The position numbers and the translations under genes are program-made. The notes beneath the pieces were generated by a model. The model was not told the origin of the DNA and did not search any database. It worked only from the letters and a program-made list of their open reading frames with translations. DNA of 64,000 bases, taken from positions 35,053,178-35,117,177 of the forward strand of contig NC_069123.1 in the NCBI RefSeq assembly GCF_026914265.1. The letters run 5' to 3'. This document shows, piece by piece, positions 51,060-63,737 of the stretch. How positions within the stretch are numbered: the first letter of the stretch is position 1; every line of letters begins with the position of its first letter. This DNA comes from Mya arenaria (taxonomy: Eukaryota; Mollusca; Bivalvia; Myida; Myidae).

Positions 51060-52035
51060 TCTTTACCGTACATGCATTTCATAGTTCTTGAACTTGAATC
51101 GATGTTTGATGTTAATAATCAATAGCTTTGGACATAAGTTATTTAAATGTATTTATGGTGTAAACAACTATGTTGTCCTTTGTGTACACCATAATTTGCG
51201 TAATTCTATGAATATTCCTTAGCATTCTACCAGAAATATTTCATTCAGGTTAAGTAACCGCAGTTATACCACTATCCTAACTATACCATGATACTTTGGT
51301 TTGCCACATTTGTTTACTGCAATGGTCATCCTTTTATCAGGGACGATATTTTATTGCATTTGGGATAACCTTTTTAAGCGATTTATTTTACTGCAATAAG
51401 CATAAATCCTGTTAGCGATAATTTGTTATTGTAAGTAGCATAAATTGATTTTTTGTCGAGCTTGCTATGAAAACTACATATTGATAAAGGAGCATTCTGT
51501 TCAAGTTATGTTTGTTTTATATCCATTTAATAGTAGGAAAAGTTTGGTACTCGACTTACCATCGTAGTTAATATCGATGTAAAGATAAAAACATATATTA
51601 TAATTTCGAGGATATTTATGTCATAACATACTCGATAAAACGTTCACTCTTTTCGACCGGTATATGATATTCATACCGCCTGCATTTATTTTCAAGCACT
51701 GAGCTATCATCTGAGGAAAGACAGACAATATAACCATTGCATGCCTTCGAAATAAATCAAGGATTAACACAAAATGCAAGTAGCCATCGTCCAATAATGC
51801 CATAGCTGCGGGAACTCGGAAATCATACTTGATAGGTGGATTTTCACTGCACAGCAGACGATATAAGGATAATCACAGGCTTATCATTTTTAGATGAATG
51901 GTATAGTGCGTTTCAATAAAAGCAAGAAAAAAATCGAATACACATTGATGGCCTATGACCACTAATTGTAACAGGGAATAACACTTAAATGGTTTAATTT
52001 CTGTTCTGACCCAGTTGTGATCCGGTTTCATAAGG
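51060..52035 (+). repeat. ~1-kb local repeat, copy 5 (unit 2)
   Basis: Paralog of 35475-36365, with slightly more 5' sequence (gatgtttgatgttaataatc). Same landmark order as the other copies. Confidence 0.75.
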
Positions 52036-52520
52036 GAGAAAGCGAAGTAAATGTGTTTTGTTAGCGAAGGATTGAATTATATTTTACTTTTTTGTTGTAA
52101 CAATTTTTTTGTCAACTACTGAAAATAAAATATATTTTGGTCGAACGAAGTGTAAGGTATTCGTACTTTAACCAAGATTAAACAAATGATACAAGTAGTT
52201 ATTTTTGTTTGGCAAGCTTATTTACCTTTTCGCTTTATCGTACCTATTCGTTGGGATGAAATACTGACCAGGGACATTACTTTTGGCATTCTAAAAGCGC
52301 ATTTATCTTCAGTCTCTACCAACACTATAGATTTATGTTCCCTTAAAGTTGCATCATGAACTTGAGTGAAATTCAGTAAGATTTAATAATATTGGGATGA
52401 AAGTTGGATCTATAAACCGTTCAATTATGTCACATACTTTTAGGATTTAATTGAACTCCTTCCATATCTGATTACGTTTAATACCTTCGCCACCAAGACG
52501 TTCTGGCAAACTGTTAATAT

Positions 52521-52586
52521 CTTCTAATCAAGAAACCTTCTGATGACAAAAAATGTCAGAAGGTATCACTCAGTCGCTGAAAGATG
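52521..52586. repeat. Conserved hairpin block, unit 2
   Basis: Identical to 36871-36936 through the hairpin (52535-52564) and the trailing tcgctgaaagatg. Confidence 0.7.
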
Positions 52587-54179
52587 AATTTGTTGAACTA
52601 ATTTCGTTCTTGTGATGTATATGTTATGAAAAACATTACGCTTACATTTATCCTTGGAAACTAATACCTTTTTATATGAATTAAGGCCATACATTTCTTT
52701 TTCATTGACATCGACGTTTATGATACAAACTTTGTCAGTAAGGCTGTAAATTAGAAAAAAAGGCTTTATTTCAGAAAAATGTTACGTAAACTTTCTCTAA
52801 AATAAGCAACTATATGTTTGACTGGGCAAGTGTTATTGGTTACCACCGCATTCTCTCCACAGTCTTAAATCAATAGATAGTTGACGTTTATCGGAACGGA
52901 AAAACGGTTCAGGTTTTACGGTTGGGTTAAGTGTAGATATGTTTCAATGGTAGCCTGATTGATATACCGCTGTTTACACCTTATGGCAATATCTGTGTAA
53001 GTGTGAGCGTTTAAATTGATTATTGATGATACGAAAACCCACAACATAGCGGTGTGAAAATGCTTCATGTGGCACTGCGAGCCTAAGAAAATCGTACATT
53101 TTTGACTTTTAACTTGGCGCAAGTTTGCAATTCCACCTCCTGTTTAAATTCCTCATAAATATATTTGTATCAAAGTTGGTGTTTGGCCATATCGTCTCGC
53201 AAAAACGTTGATGTGCTAACAACATTTGATTCATAGTTTCGTATCAGCAAGCAAATACTTTTAGTGACACCAAATTTGTATGGGGTCATTAAGCATCACA
53301 ATTTGACATTTAGGTCGATGACGCTATCAGAGAACTAGCTTGTATTATGGTCGGATTTCTTAAGTATACTTAAATCCATGTCTTAGAACAAATGAGTGTG
53401 TCAGGCGTACATGGTTATCGTATATTGTGTTCATTAACCCTACAGAGTATGATCATTATTCAACTGATATGGTAACGATTTACTATGATGAATATACTTT
53501 TATAAAGTTACATCATTTGACCAGTCACTATCACACAGGGGATGAACATAAGATCCACTGATCTCTCTTTATCAATGGAAATTGTAACCATACGCATTAA
53601 TGAAATGAAATAATAAAAACAAACTGAAAGGAGAGTGGGATTTAACATTGCGAACACCATTCATAATGTCATTCTTTATAATAAAACTTGTTTAAAAAAC
53701 AATTTTCCAATATAAAGATTTAGCGTGAACTTATTTTGCTTTCCAGTTCTCTTTGAAAACATCTGTGTCCATCAGCAATAAAACCCATTATTACATTTCT
53801 TACACTCAAGTGTATTCTGAATGGGAAGTCTGTGAGCTTAAATGATTCGACGATAACATTTTCTTTTCTTCGTACGACATTTATCCTTTGTTTTCTTATA
53901 TTCTTGTCATTAATTTCTTCGAAACAGTTACCATAGTTTTGCCTAATGGAAGACGTCCTTGATTAAAAACAGAGTAAAACAAGTATGTCACCCAAAGTTA
54001 AACAGTCTCACTTAGCAGAAGGCATACTTGACAATCGTAAGGAGTTTTATAACTATCAAAAAGAAAACAAGACACATATTTAAACGGAATATTTCGCTCA
54101 TGTGCCTTTACATGAGCATTCATGTGAAACTTGTACAATATTGAATACGTCTCTTAATCGTTTTTTTTACTTATTTCAG

Positions 54180-54279
54180 AATGGCATTTCGGCTGGTTTA
54201 TGTGTAAAGCCACACCGTACCTGCAAAGCGTGTCTGTCTGTGCGTCCGTTAATACCCTGGCAGACTTTGCAGTTGACAG
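54180..54279 (+). pseudogene. Receptor exon 2', unit 2 (open, splice sites intact)
   Basis: A 100-nt copy with the same phases, acceptor ttatttcag and donor GTAAGAGAG. The frame is open. Compared with exon 2 it encodes Gly129 to Ser in TM3 and Ala141-Ile142 to Asp-Phe just before the DRY motif. An acidic residue there is unusual for TM3. I class it as a pseudoexon because its partner exon 3' is broken, although it could be spliced. Confidence 0.75.
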
Positions 54280-55452
54280 GTAAGAGAGACTGGCATCAAC
54301 TCCACTAACTATTGGATTATAAGCTTTCATACGTACAGCAGAATACTCTCAAACAATAATAAAACTATACTCAGCAAGAAAGATAATTTATATTTAAGTT
54401 CAATATATGTTTTAAAATTCAAGTTCATACATATAAACAATAACAACGTTTCCCTGTCCACTGAGTTTAAAAATATTGTATAAATAGCCTAAATAATGTA
54501 CAAACGAGGATAAATAACTTTTATGATACGTGTCTGATCCTCATTGTTGGCCGAATTCTTTGACTTTAATTGTGTCGGTCAATGTGAACCTATTAGAGGT
54601 TTTCGTTGAATTATCGTACTAATTGAGTTTCTTAAATAAGGTATTTTTAGAATATACCGGTATTCATTACTTTATAACCAGCACTCAGTTTTTAATGAAA
54701 ATAAAATAACTGATCTACCTTTTTATTTCTATTTATTAAAACCAAAATTAGCAAGTACCGATAATGTTATAGACAAATGGACGTTGAATATGTTGTGTTT
54801 GAATATTGCTGTCCTTGTCGAATTCATGTGAATTTGTTACCATCGTTAATTTGACTTCTTGATAGTTTTTGACACAGACTTGAAATGACGTAGACATTTC
54901 AATTTCTTGACAATGGAAAATAACAAATTTAAAGTTGGGATGACAAAATTACATATTTCACAAGACATAATCACAAGGGACAATTCAGGGAAGAATCGGA
55001 ATGACAACATGGACGTGTATTCCGTCTATTCGATATTTCCATGACGAAAATGGTTTATCTTTAATATCAACGTTGACAGTTTTTCTCAGATTTAAGTGTC
55101 AAGAATAAATTGTTGGTGCGCTCCTGGAGACTTTCATATGTAATATAATATTCAAATCTTCGAAGGCAATGAATCGAATTGTATTTGTGAACAGCTTATT
55201 AAGCATGGACGTAAATCACGTAAAAGAATCACTTTAAAAAAACAACGTGGATAACACTTTTTCAATTACAGTGGTTGTAATGTAAAAGTGACACTATATA
55301 TACAGATATGTGATTTACAAATACACGTTGTTAAGCACGAATGCACATTTATATAATTACTTTCATATTATCATATTATTTCAGGTTTTCTGTTGATGGC
55401 ATTTGGACAATTTTTAACCGACTTTGAAATAATTGTAAGTTTCTGTGTTCAG

Positions 55453-55951
55453 ATATCTCGCTATTTGTCACTACATGGAAGTGAAAATCAGTAAGAAGAC
55501 TTGCAAGATTATTATATTGTGTATATGGATAGTTGCCACCAGTATAATGATTCCCTGGGCGATTTATTACCAAATTGGTAGCTACACAACAAAAGTGCAG
55601 ACGCTTGTATTATGCGGTGATACGTGGCCTAATGGTGAAACAGGCCAGCGCTCTTACTTCTTAGGAGCCATTTTCCTGTGTTGCTATTCAGTGCCACTTG
55701 TCCTAATTTTTGCATGTTATTTCTTGATTGCCGTACGAGTCTGGAGACGAAGAGCCCCCGGTGAGAAAATTTCCTCTTCAATTGGTGTACAAAAGTTAAA
55801 GTCGTAAAAATGTTGTGCATCGTAGTTGTTTACTTTGCCCTCTCTTGGTTACCATTATACGTAATCAGGCTGAAATCATTCTACGGGTATTCGAGTGACA
55901 AGGAGTGAAAGGATTATTCTAGATATAATCAATCCTATAGCACAATGGCTT
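55453..55951 (+). pseudogene. Receptor exon 3', unit 2 (frameshifted, TM7 and tail deleted)
   Basis: The acceptor (ctgtgttcag) is intact and the frame is open through TM4, TM5 and into the third loop. A 7-nt deletion in the stretch after GVQK then leads to a stop at 55805-55807. A further 2-nt deletion lies after TM6, near 55902. At 55951 the sequence jumps to the equivalent of 40993, removing 330 bp that hold TM7, helix 8, the tail and the stop. If spliced to exons 1 and 2' it would give about 263 residues with five TM segments. By hand count the open part has about 9 synonymous and 6 amino-acid changes from exon 3. Confidence 0.88.
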
Positions 55952-56513
55952 AGTAAATAATTATGTAGATATTCATTTGAGTAAGACGTATTGCTTTTTA
56001 AACATATAGTTTCCTGTTTTGTGCCAATTATCGTTTGAAGTACACACACTTTTGATGTTAGTCTAACCCTTGATGTATCTTGAAGCTAACTGATATTGAA
56101 ATTGGTAAAACTGGGAGGATTATAATTTTGGTAGATTGCAAAAATATTCAAATTTGTATTGTATTCTCTTCATTTAATGGCTTGCGATAAATGATGATGC
56201 TCCGATCCCAGCACGAAGATGTGAAGTGAAACAGAAAAAAAATTGTAATGAAAAATGATTGAAGAATGCAATAGAAACAACATTCTGTGCTCATTTTTAT
56301 AATTTCAAAAAGATCCACCCAATTATGTAGGCACAAATGTTATGCTTGTTTATTATTACACGAGCTTTGTCGGATTTTTTCATGAAATCAAAAATAAAAT
56401 GTTGGTACGGAATTTGAAAAAATGAATATAAGATCTCAAAAGGATATATAATTAAAAAAAACGTTTTAATAAAAGGCAAAGCTAAGAAAAAAATATATTA
56501 AAAAAATTAATTT

Positions 56514-56600
56514 CGCCGGCAGCAGGGATCAAACCTGTGTCCTCCGATCTGCAGTCGGGCTCATTATACCTAAAACCAGGGTAAGCAGATGCGTATGAGG
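56514..56600 (-). repeat. tRNA-Cys-like remnant, unit 2 (anticodon loop reads GCA)
   Basis: The minus strand reads ccgactgcagatcgg (anticodon stem and loop as in tRNA-Cys) followed by a 4-bp T stem (cagg/cctg) around tttgatc. An A-box-like taccctggttttagg precedes it, but I find no acceptor stem pairing with the 3' end. Better preserved than the unit-1 copy. Confidence 0.5.
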
Positions 56601-58001
56601 CGTATTTTTTCCACTAACTCGACCTACTTTTTCCCTCTCGACCATATATTGTTACCGTAGTGTCGATTTCTTTCGTAATTTCCTAAACGAATGCATTTTC
56701 GAGTAAACATGTGCAAATTTGACCATTTTATATTTAATTATTTCTACAACAGTGATATACCCTGATATAGGTCGGTCTTCAAAATAAATAGAAAAAAGTT
56801 ATGCCCACCTACCTACCTTATTTGTTTTGGAGATGTTAATGGAAAGAAAGAACCTTTTTTTTGGCCTGATGATTTTAAGGCAAAACGTTTACATATTTAA
56901 AGAATGTCAACATTGAATAAAAAAAATCACATTTTAATAGTTATTGGTTTTGTTAAGAAAACTGGTGTGGGTTTTTTGAAGATGCTCTAAACAATGTTTT
57001 CCATTTTTTGTCAGCACGTTTAAACGGCAGGGTTTTGGTACTGCAAATCGTTCAAGAGACATAATTTAACTTGTATTTATTTTTGTATACCTGAATATAA
57101 ACAAATGAACTCGCAAAAGCCGACTATGAGCCTTAAAACGACATGACGGTTTAGTATATATTACTATTAAACTTTGATTAACTGTTGATAAATAATCTTA
57201 TTTATCAACCCTAAGACTTCGTTTCATTTATCCATGTTTGTCAGCTATGTATAAAGAATATAAACAAATGAACATGCAAAAGAGAACAATGACGACATTA
57301 CGGTTTAGTATATTATTATATATTACATTTATATTATATTATTAACTTTTATTAACTGTTGATATCAAGTCTCATTATTAATCAACCATTATAATTTGTT
57401 TCATTTCTTCAATGTTTGTCAGCTAATTATAAAGAAAATATGTTTCTATATGTATTATACAAAAAAAAGTTGATTTAAAATTGTAATTGTTGGCCTAGCG
57501 ATTTTTAATAGAAATGTAGTAAAACACTCTTACAGATACATTGATTGAATGAAGGCAAACTAATGTTTAAAGGACAAAGACAAGCACATTGAATTTATTT
57601 ACATTCTTTAACATTCCATATTTACAAAGCGTGACATATACACAATTTCATCCATGTTCAGGTGTCAGTTTTATAAAAGTTGATTAGTTATCCGCATATC
57701 ATCTTAAGGTCAGCTTGCACATGCAATACAATTTAATTAGTCAAAAGTCATTATTGCAAAAATATTGACCAATCAAAACACATATAAACTTACTTTAACC
57801 AAGAACGAATTAACCAAAGTTATTCAATTGACTGCATGAGTTTTTGAGAGCATTACGAATTATGACCTTAACATAATTTAGTTAAAAAGCATTTGCATTC
57901 AAACACCAAAACAGGAATATGTACAGTTCCTCTAACCAAATGAAATAGTAGTATGGCTATGTGATGATTGCTTATATATTAAGAAGCAGTTAAGCATTTT
58001 G

Positions 58002-58361
58002 TTAGAATGGAATGACGTTTTCAATATCTTCACTAATATGTTGACGGAACGACCTGAAATATTTTGGAAAGGAAACACTAACGGAATAACATTTAATCTC
58101 TGATAAAAAATATATCCATGAAATTGCTGGCCTCATTAACACACACATAAATAAGTATATTATTACCAGAAAAACCAGAAAAAAACAACTATAGTGCCAA
58201 ACCTTTTGAAAACAAATATTTTTGTGAAACGTTTTCATTTTGTCTCCCCAGTCTGTTAAGTTGATGAAAGCCCTGTCAATCAGACAGTTAGATGTTTTTC
58301 TCAATATAGTTTTTGACGTGCATAAAAATGCCGATAGTCCAAAGAGAATGCCGTACATCAC
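58002..58361 (-). other. Minus-strand open frame in unit 2, unknown
   Basis: 119 codons with a hydrophobic stretch (FFLVFLVIIYLFMCVLM). The unit-1 paralog at 42928-43152 shares FINLTDWG and YLF...VLMRP in the same frame despite a 1-nt and a 13-nt length difference between them, and is otherwise interrupted. I recognise no family. It could be a chance frame, a remnant of an older gene, or one exon. Confidence 0.2.
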
Positions 58362-60104
58362 TACTTTATTGAAACGAAAATAATTCTGAAAATTGTCTCA
58401 GTTGTTGCTCGTGGTCATGAATGATGTTTACGCTGTAGTTTTATTAAAAAAATCATATCCTAAAATTTCTTCAGCGAATGAATACGTTTAAAACTAAACA
58501 AAACATCCAAACAAAATATATAATTGATAACTTGTGTCATTCTTATTTAGTTCTTTCACAAAATCAGTGAACGTTGGTGACAAAGTCCTAACATTTTGCT
58601 TGTGCGTTATTTATCAGTCAGACGCTTTAAAAAATTCCTTAGTCGAACACGAATATTGAATTGCGCTATGCAACATTACAAATAAGCCCGATCAATATTT
58701 CCAAACTAAATAATTATCAAAGTTTAAGGTTCCATACGCAAACAAACGAGAAAAATTCGGATGTCATACCGATATTAATCATAAAAGCGTAAAATATTTA
58801 TGTCATGTTATGTCTTGCTCGCTCTGGGTCATTGAATGTCTTTAAATAAATCTTGAACATCGAACACCAAATGAAACAGTTAAAAGCCAGTGATAGGGGC
58901 GTTTGCAATGTTGTCCCTATCAATGTTGCCAATAAACAGTTTCTCCTTATTTTAAGCTACTATCGAAGTATTTCTTTCAGAGAATGTCGTGTTGTAAGCC
59001 AATGGTTGTACTCTTTATTTGTTTTGATAAGTTACAACGTTTAGGCTAAGGAATATTTCAACTATTATTATTTCATTTTCCGGACCGTGAAACTGTGTCT
59101 GAGATCTTTACGCTTTCCGTTTTGCCTAGTTATGTCCTAATTTGAAAACCCAGATGGCATGCGTTGACAACAATATTTGAAAATTTGTTCTCTATATCAC
59201 ATTTTAGGTAATGAAAGAACAGATGGTAAATCGGGGTCTGATTTATTTATCTTTAATGTGTGACCAATGATTATATCGGTTATGTTGTCATAAAATATTT
59301 TTTTTCTCCTCGGTTTCTATAATAATCGTAGATTTTCATATTTCCATTCAAAAATTAATGTTTTGTGGCTTAAACCGTTTCTAACGGTTTAAGAAAAATG
59401 CATAAAACATCCATTTTGAACTTTAATATAAAAATCTGCGATCTGATATTTTGTCAGCAGTCTTATATAACTGGTTTCCATGGATTTTCGCAAAAATTAC
59501 CTCGTTTCGTGACAAAAAATATATCATAACGTTCAATCTGTGGGAGAGAATGCAGCTTTAATAATAGACACAGATAAACCAATTGGTTACAACTGGTATC
59601 TTAAATTTAATATAATACAATCAGAAAACATTTTGAAACCCTACAAAATATCTTCTCTTGTTTTATTATTTACGCTTAACATTATTCTTCAAATAACTCT
59701 ACTCTAGCTTTTTTTCGAGTTGTAACTTTTGATCGTTTAAAAACCCATTAATCGCCCATTATAAAGTCTAGCAATTCTATGTATATTGCTTTATATTTTT
59801 AAGTACTAAATAAGAAACAACGGAACCTTAATGCAATTCTACAATAGAACTCTTAATATACACAATACTCCGAGGAGAGCACACGCATATTATGTAAACC
59901 CTATATCTTCTGAAGTCACATGGTTCTAAATAACATTCTAAACGGCCATGTTGCATTTATTTTTAGTTGTTTTGGTAAATTGATAGGTAAACATTAGGAA
60001 ATCGCATGTTTAAAAAAATGTTAAGAAACCTTTTTTAAATTAATTTGCAATTGTGAATTTTGATTCCGAATGATTTTTGCACTTACAAATTATTAACTAG
60101 TTAA

Positions 60105-61065
60105 CAATAGATGTTTGGTGTTAATAATCAACACCTAATGACATAGGTTATTTAAATGTATTCATGGTGAAAACAACTATTTTTTTCCTTTGTGTACTCA
60201 ATAATTTTGCGTAAATTGCCCCTAGGATAAGGTAACAATCATTCTGATATATAATTATTCTATGAATATACCTTAGCATTCTACCAGAATTATTTCATTC
60301 AGGTTCAGTTACCGCAGTTATACCACTATCCTAACTATACCATGACACTTTTGTTTGCCACATTTGTTTACTGCAATGGAATAAATCTTTATTGGTGACG
60401 GTTTTGTTTTTTTCATTTTGCATAACCTTTATAAGCGATATATTTTACTGAAAATTAAGCATTACTTCTGTTAGAGATGATTTGTTACTGTCAGGAGAAA
60501 ATTGAGTTTTTTGTCGAGCTAGCTTTATATTGATAAAATAACACTCTGTGTATTAGACTGTTCAGGTTCTGCTTTTATAACCATTTAAACTTATTGAAAA
60601 GTGTTGTACTCGACTGACCATTGTAGTTAATATCGATGTTAAAGATATCAATTTATAATTTAATTTCGAGGATATTTATGTCATCACATGCCTGATAAAA
60701 CGTATTCTCGCTTTTCAAGCACTGAACTATCATCTGAGGAAAGACATATAATATAATCATTGCATGCTTTCGAAATAAATCAAGGATTAACGCAAATACA
60801 AGTAGCCACCGTCCAATAATGCCATAGCTGCGAGAACTCGGAAATCATCCTTGACAAGTGGATTTCTACTGCACAGCAGACGCTATAAGGATAAGCACAG
60901 GCTTTTCATTTTTAGAGAAACGGTATAGTGCATTTCAATAAAAGCAAGATAAAATCGAATATACAATGTCCTACGACCAATAATCGCTAATCGTACGCGG
61001 GAATAACACTTTAATGGTTTAATTTCTGTTCTGACCCAGTTGTGATCCGGTTTCTTAAGGAAGAA
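60105..61065 (+). repeat. ~1-kb local repeat, copy 6 (unit 3)
   Basis: Paralog of 35475-36365 and 51060-52035, with the landmarks gatgtttggtgttaataatc, accagaattatttcattcag and gagaactcggaaatcatcct. Confidence 0.75.
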
Positions 61066-61579
61066 AGCGAAGTAAATGTGTTGTTAGCCAATGATTGAAT
61101 TATATTTTACTTTATTTGTTGGAACACATTTCTTGTCAACTACGAAACATACATTCCTGTTTTCAGAAAATAACTTTTGGCTCGGAAAGAACAGATGGTC
61201 GAACGAAATGTTATTTGGTACTTTTAACCAAGATTGCGTAAATGATACAAGTAGTCATTTTTGTTTGGCAAGCGCTTTTGCCTTTTTGTTTAATCTTACA
61301 TATTTTTTGGGACTAAATTCTGAACATTAACATTTATTTTTGGTATTCAAAAAGCACATTCATCTACACTCTCAAAGAACACTGTGAAAACATGTTTCCT
61401 TAAAGTGACATCATGAACCTGGATGAAATTCAGTGGGATTTCATTAAGAATGGGATGAAAGTTGGATCTAAAAAACCGTTCAATTATGTCTCATATTTTT
61501 ATGATATAATTGAACTTCTTTCATATCTTATTACGTTTAAGGCCTTCGACACCAAGACGTTCTGGCAAAATGTTATAAT

Positions 61580-61645
61580 CTTCTAATCAAGAAACCTTCT
61601 GATGACAAAAAATGTCAGAAGGTATAACTCAGTCGCTGAAAGATG
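61580..61645. repeat. Conserved hairpin block, unit 3
   Basis: Hairpin at 61594-61623. Differs from the other two units by one base after the hairpin (ataactcag instead of atcactcag). Confidence 0.7.
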
Positions 61646-63737
61646 GGTTTGTTTAACTGATTTAGTTTTTTGAGATATATATGTTATGTAAAAATAACAC
61701 TTACAATTATACTTGGAAACTCATAACCTTTTATATGATGTAAGGCCATACTTGATGTAAACAACAATGTGTCCAGTTATCAGCTAAGGTGGCTTCAATT
61801 TAGAGATAATGTTTTTGACATCAACGTTTATGATACAATTTTTTTCAGTAATGATGTAAATAATTCGATTTCGAAAATTAGAAAAAAAGTCAAACTTTAT
61901 TTCTGAAAAATGTTACGTAAAATTTGTCTTAAATACGCAACAATACATATGACTGGCAAGTGTTATTGGTAAACCACCGCATTCTCTCCACAGTAAAAAT
62001 CAATGGTTTTAATTCATTATTGATGATACGTAAACCCGCAACAAAGCGGTGCGAAAATGCTCCAGGTGGCAGTACGAAGATACGAAAATCCGCCATTTTG
62101 CACATTTTTGCCTTTAAACTTGGCGCATTTTCGCATTTCCACCTTCTGTTTAAATTACTCATAAATATATTTGTAGCAAAGTTGTTGTTTGGCCACATCG
62201 TCTCGCAAATACATTGACGTGCTAACAATAAAATAATGTAAACTTCCGAGACGAGCCTACACTGGGATTCATATCCCTGTTTAAAGGTACGAGGACCAAG
62301 AGCAACCAAACACTAAACAACTTAGACAAAGCTGAAGGACAACATATATTACATAACTATCAAAATATCAGCATAGGTAAACGATAAATAGCTAACTAGA
62401 TAGAACATATCACACAATTTCAGACATTAAACAATAGTATTATCTTAATGATTGATTTAGAAGAAAGGCTATCTCTTAGGTAGAACATCTCTGCTATAAA
62501 CAGTATTCCGATTTATTGTGTCCGCATACACAATCCGGCCTATGTTTGATGCCAAGTGACCCCCTACATTTTATTGTTTCATAGAACAGGTTTATGGGAA
62601 TCGAAATTGAAACTGTAAAAAACAATTTTTCGAAAATGATATAAAAATATTTTTTTTCAAGATTGCAAAATATGTTATGTACGTCCGATTTTAGTTAATA
62701 AAAATAAAAATATAATCTTTAATAAATGTTTGTATGTTTCATTTTTGTTTAATTGATTCACAGATTTGTATCAGCAAGCAAATACCTTTCAAGTGACACC
62801 AAAATAAGCATCGCAATTTGACATTTAGGTCGATGGCGCTATCAGAGAACTAGCTTATATGTTGGTTTGATTCCTTAAGTGTTCTTAGATCCATGTCTCA
62901 GAACAAATGAGTGTGTCAGACGTATATGGTAATCGTATATTGGGTTCATTAACCCTACAGAGTACGTTCATTATTCAACTGAAACTCTAACTGATATGGT
63001 AACGATTTACTATGATGAATATACTTTTATAAAGTTACATCATTTGACCAGTCACTTATACACATTCAGGATATGATCGAAAGATCCACTGAACGCTCTA
63101 CATCAATGTAATTCTTAAACAGACGCATAAATGAAATGAAATAATAAAAACAAACTGAAAGGAGAGTGGGATTTAACATTGCGAACACCATTCACAATGT
63201 CGTTCTTTATAATAAAACTCGTTTAAACACAATATTCCAATACAAAGATTTAGCGTGAACTTATTCTCCTCTCCAGTTCTCTTTGAAAAACATCCGTGTC
63301 CATCAGCAATAAAACCCATTATTACATTTCTCACACTCAAGTAAATTCCCTTAGTGCATTCTCAATGGAAATTACGTGTGTGGGCTTAAATGAATCGACG
63401 ATAACATTTTCTTTCCTTCTTACGAAATTTATCCTTTGCTTTCTTATATTCTGGTCATTAATTGTCTTCGAAACAGTTACCATAGTTTTGCCTAATGGAA
63501 GATGTCCTTGATTAAAAACAGAGTAAAAAAAATAAAACAGATATGTAACCCAACGTTAAACAGTTTCACTAAGCAGAAGGCATACTTGACAATCGTGAGG
63601 AATTTATAACAATCAAAAAGAAAACATGACGAACATTTAAACATTTTATTCCTCTAATGTACCTTAACATTGGCATTCAGGTCTCACTGGTACACAATTG
63701 AATACGTCCTTAAATCGGATTTTTTCGTTTATTTCAG

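Larger units (their letters stand above)
46190..58988 (+). repeat. Segmental duplication unit 2
   Basis: Collinear copy of unit 1. Differences include loss of the MITE site's insert, retention of ~620 bp (50551-51170) missing from unit 1, expansion of a 40-bp minisatellite (48.6-48.87 kb) and a 330-bp deletion in exon 3'. Its right end is an abrupt junction at 58988/58989, where sequence equivalent to 43824 is joined to sequence equivalent to 49871. Confidence 0.88.
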
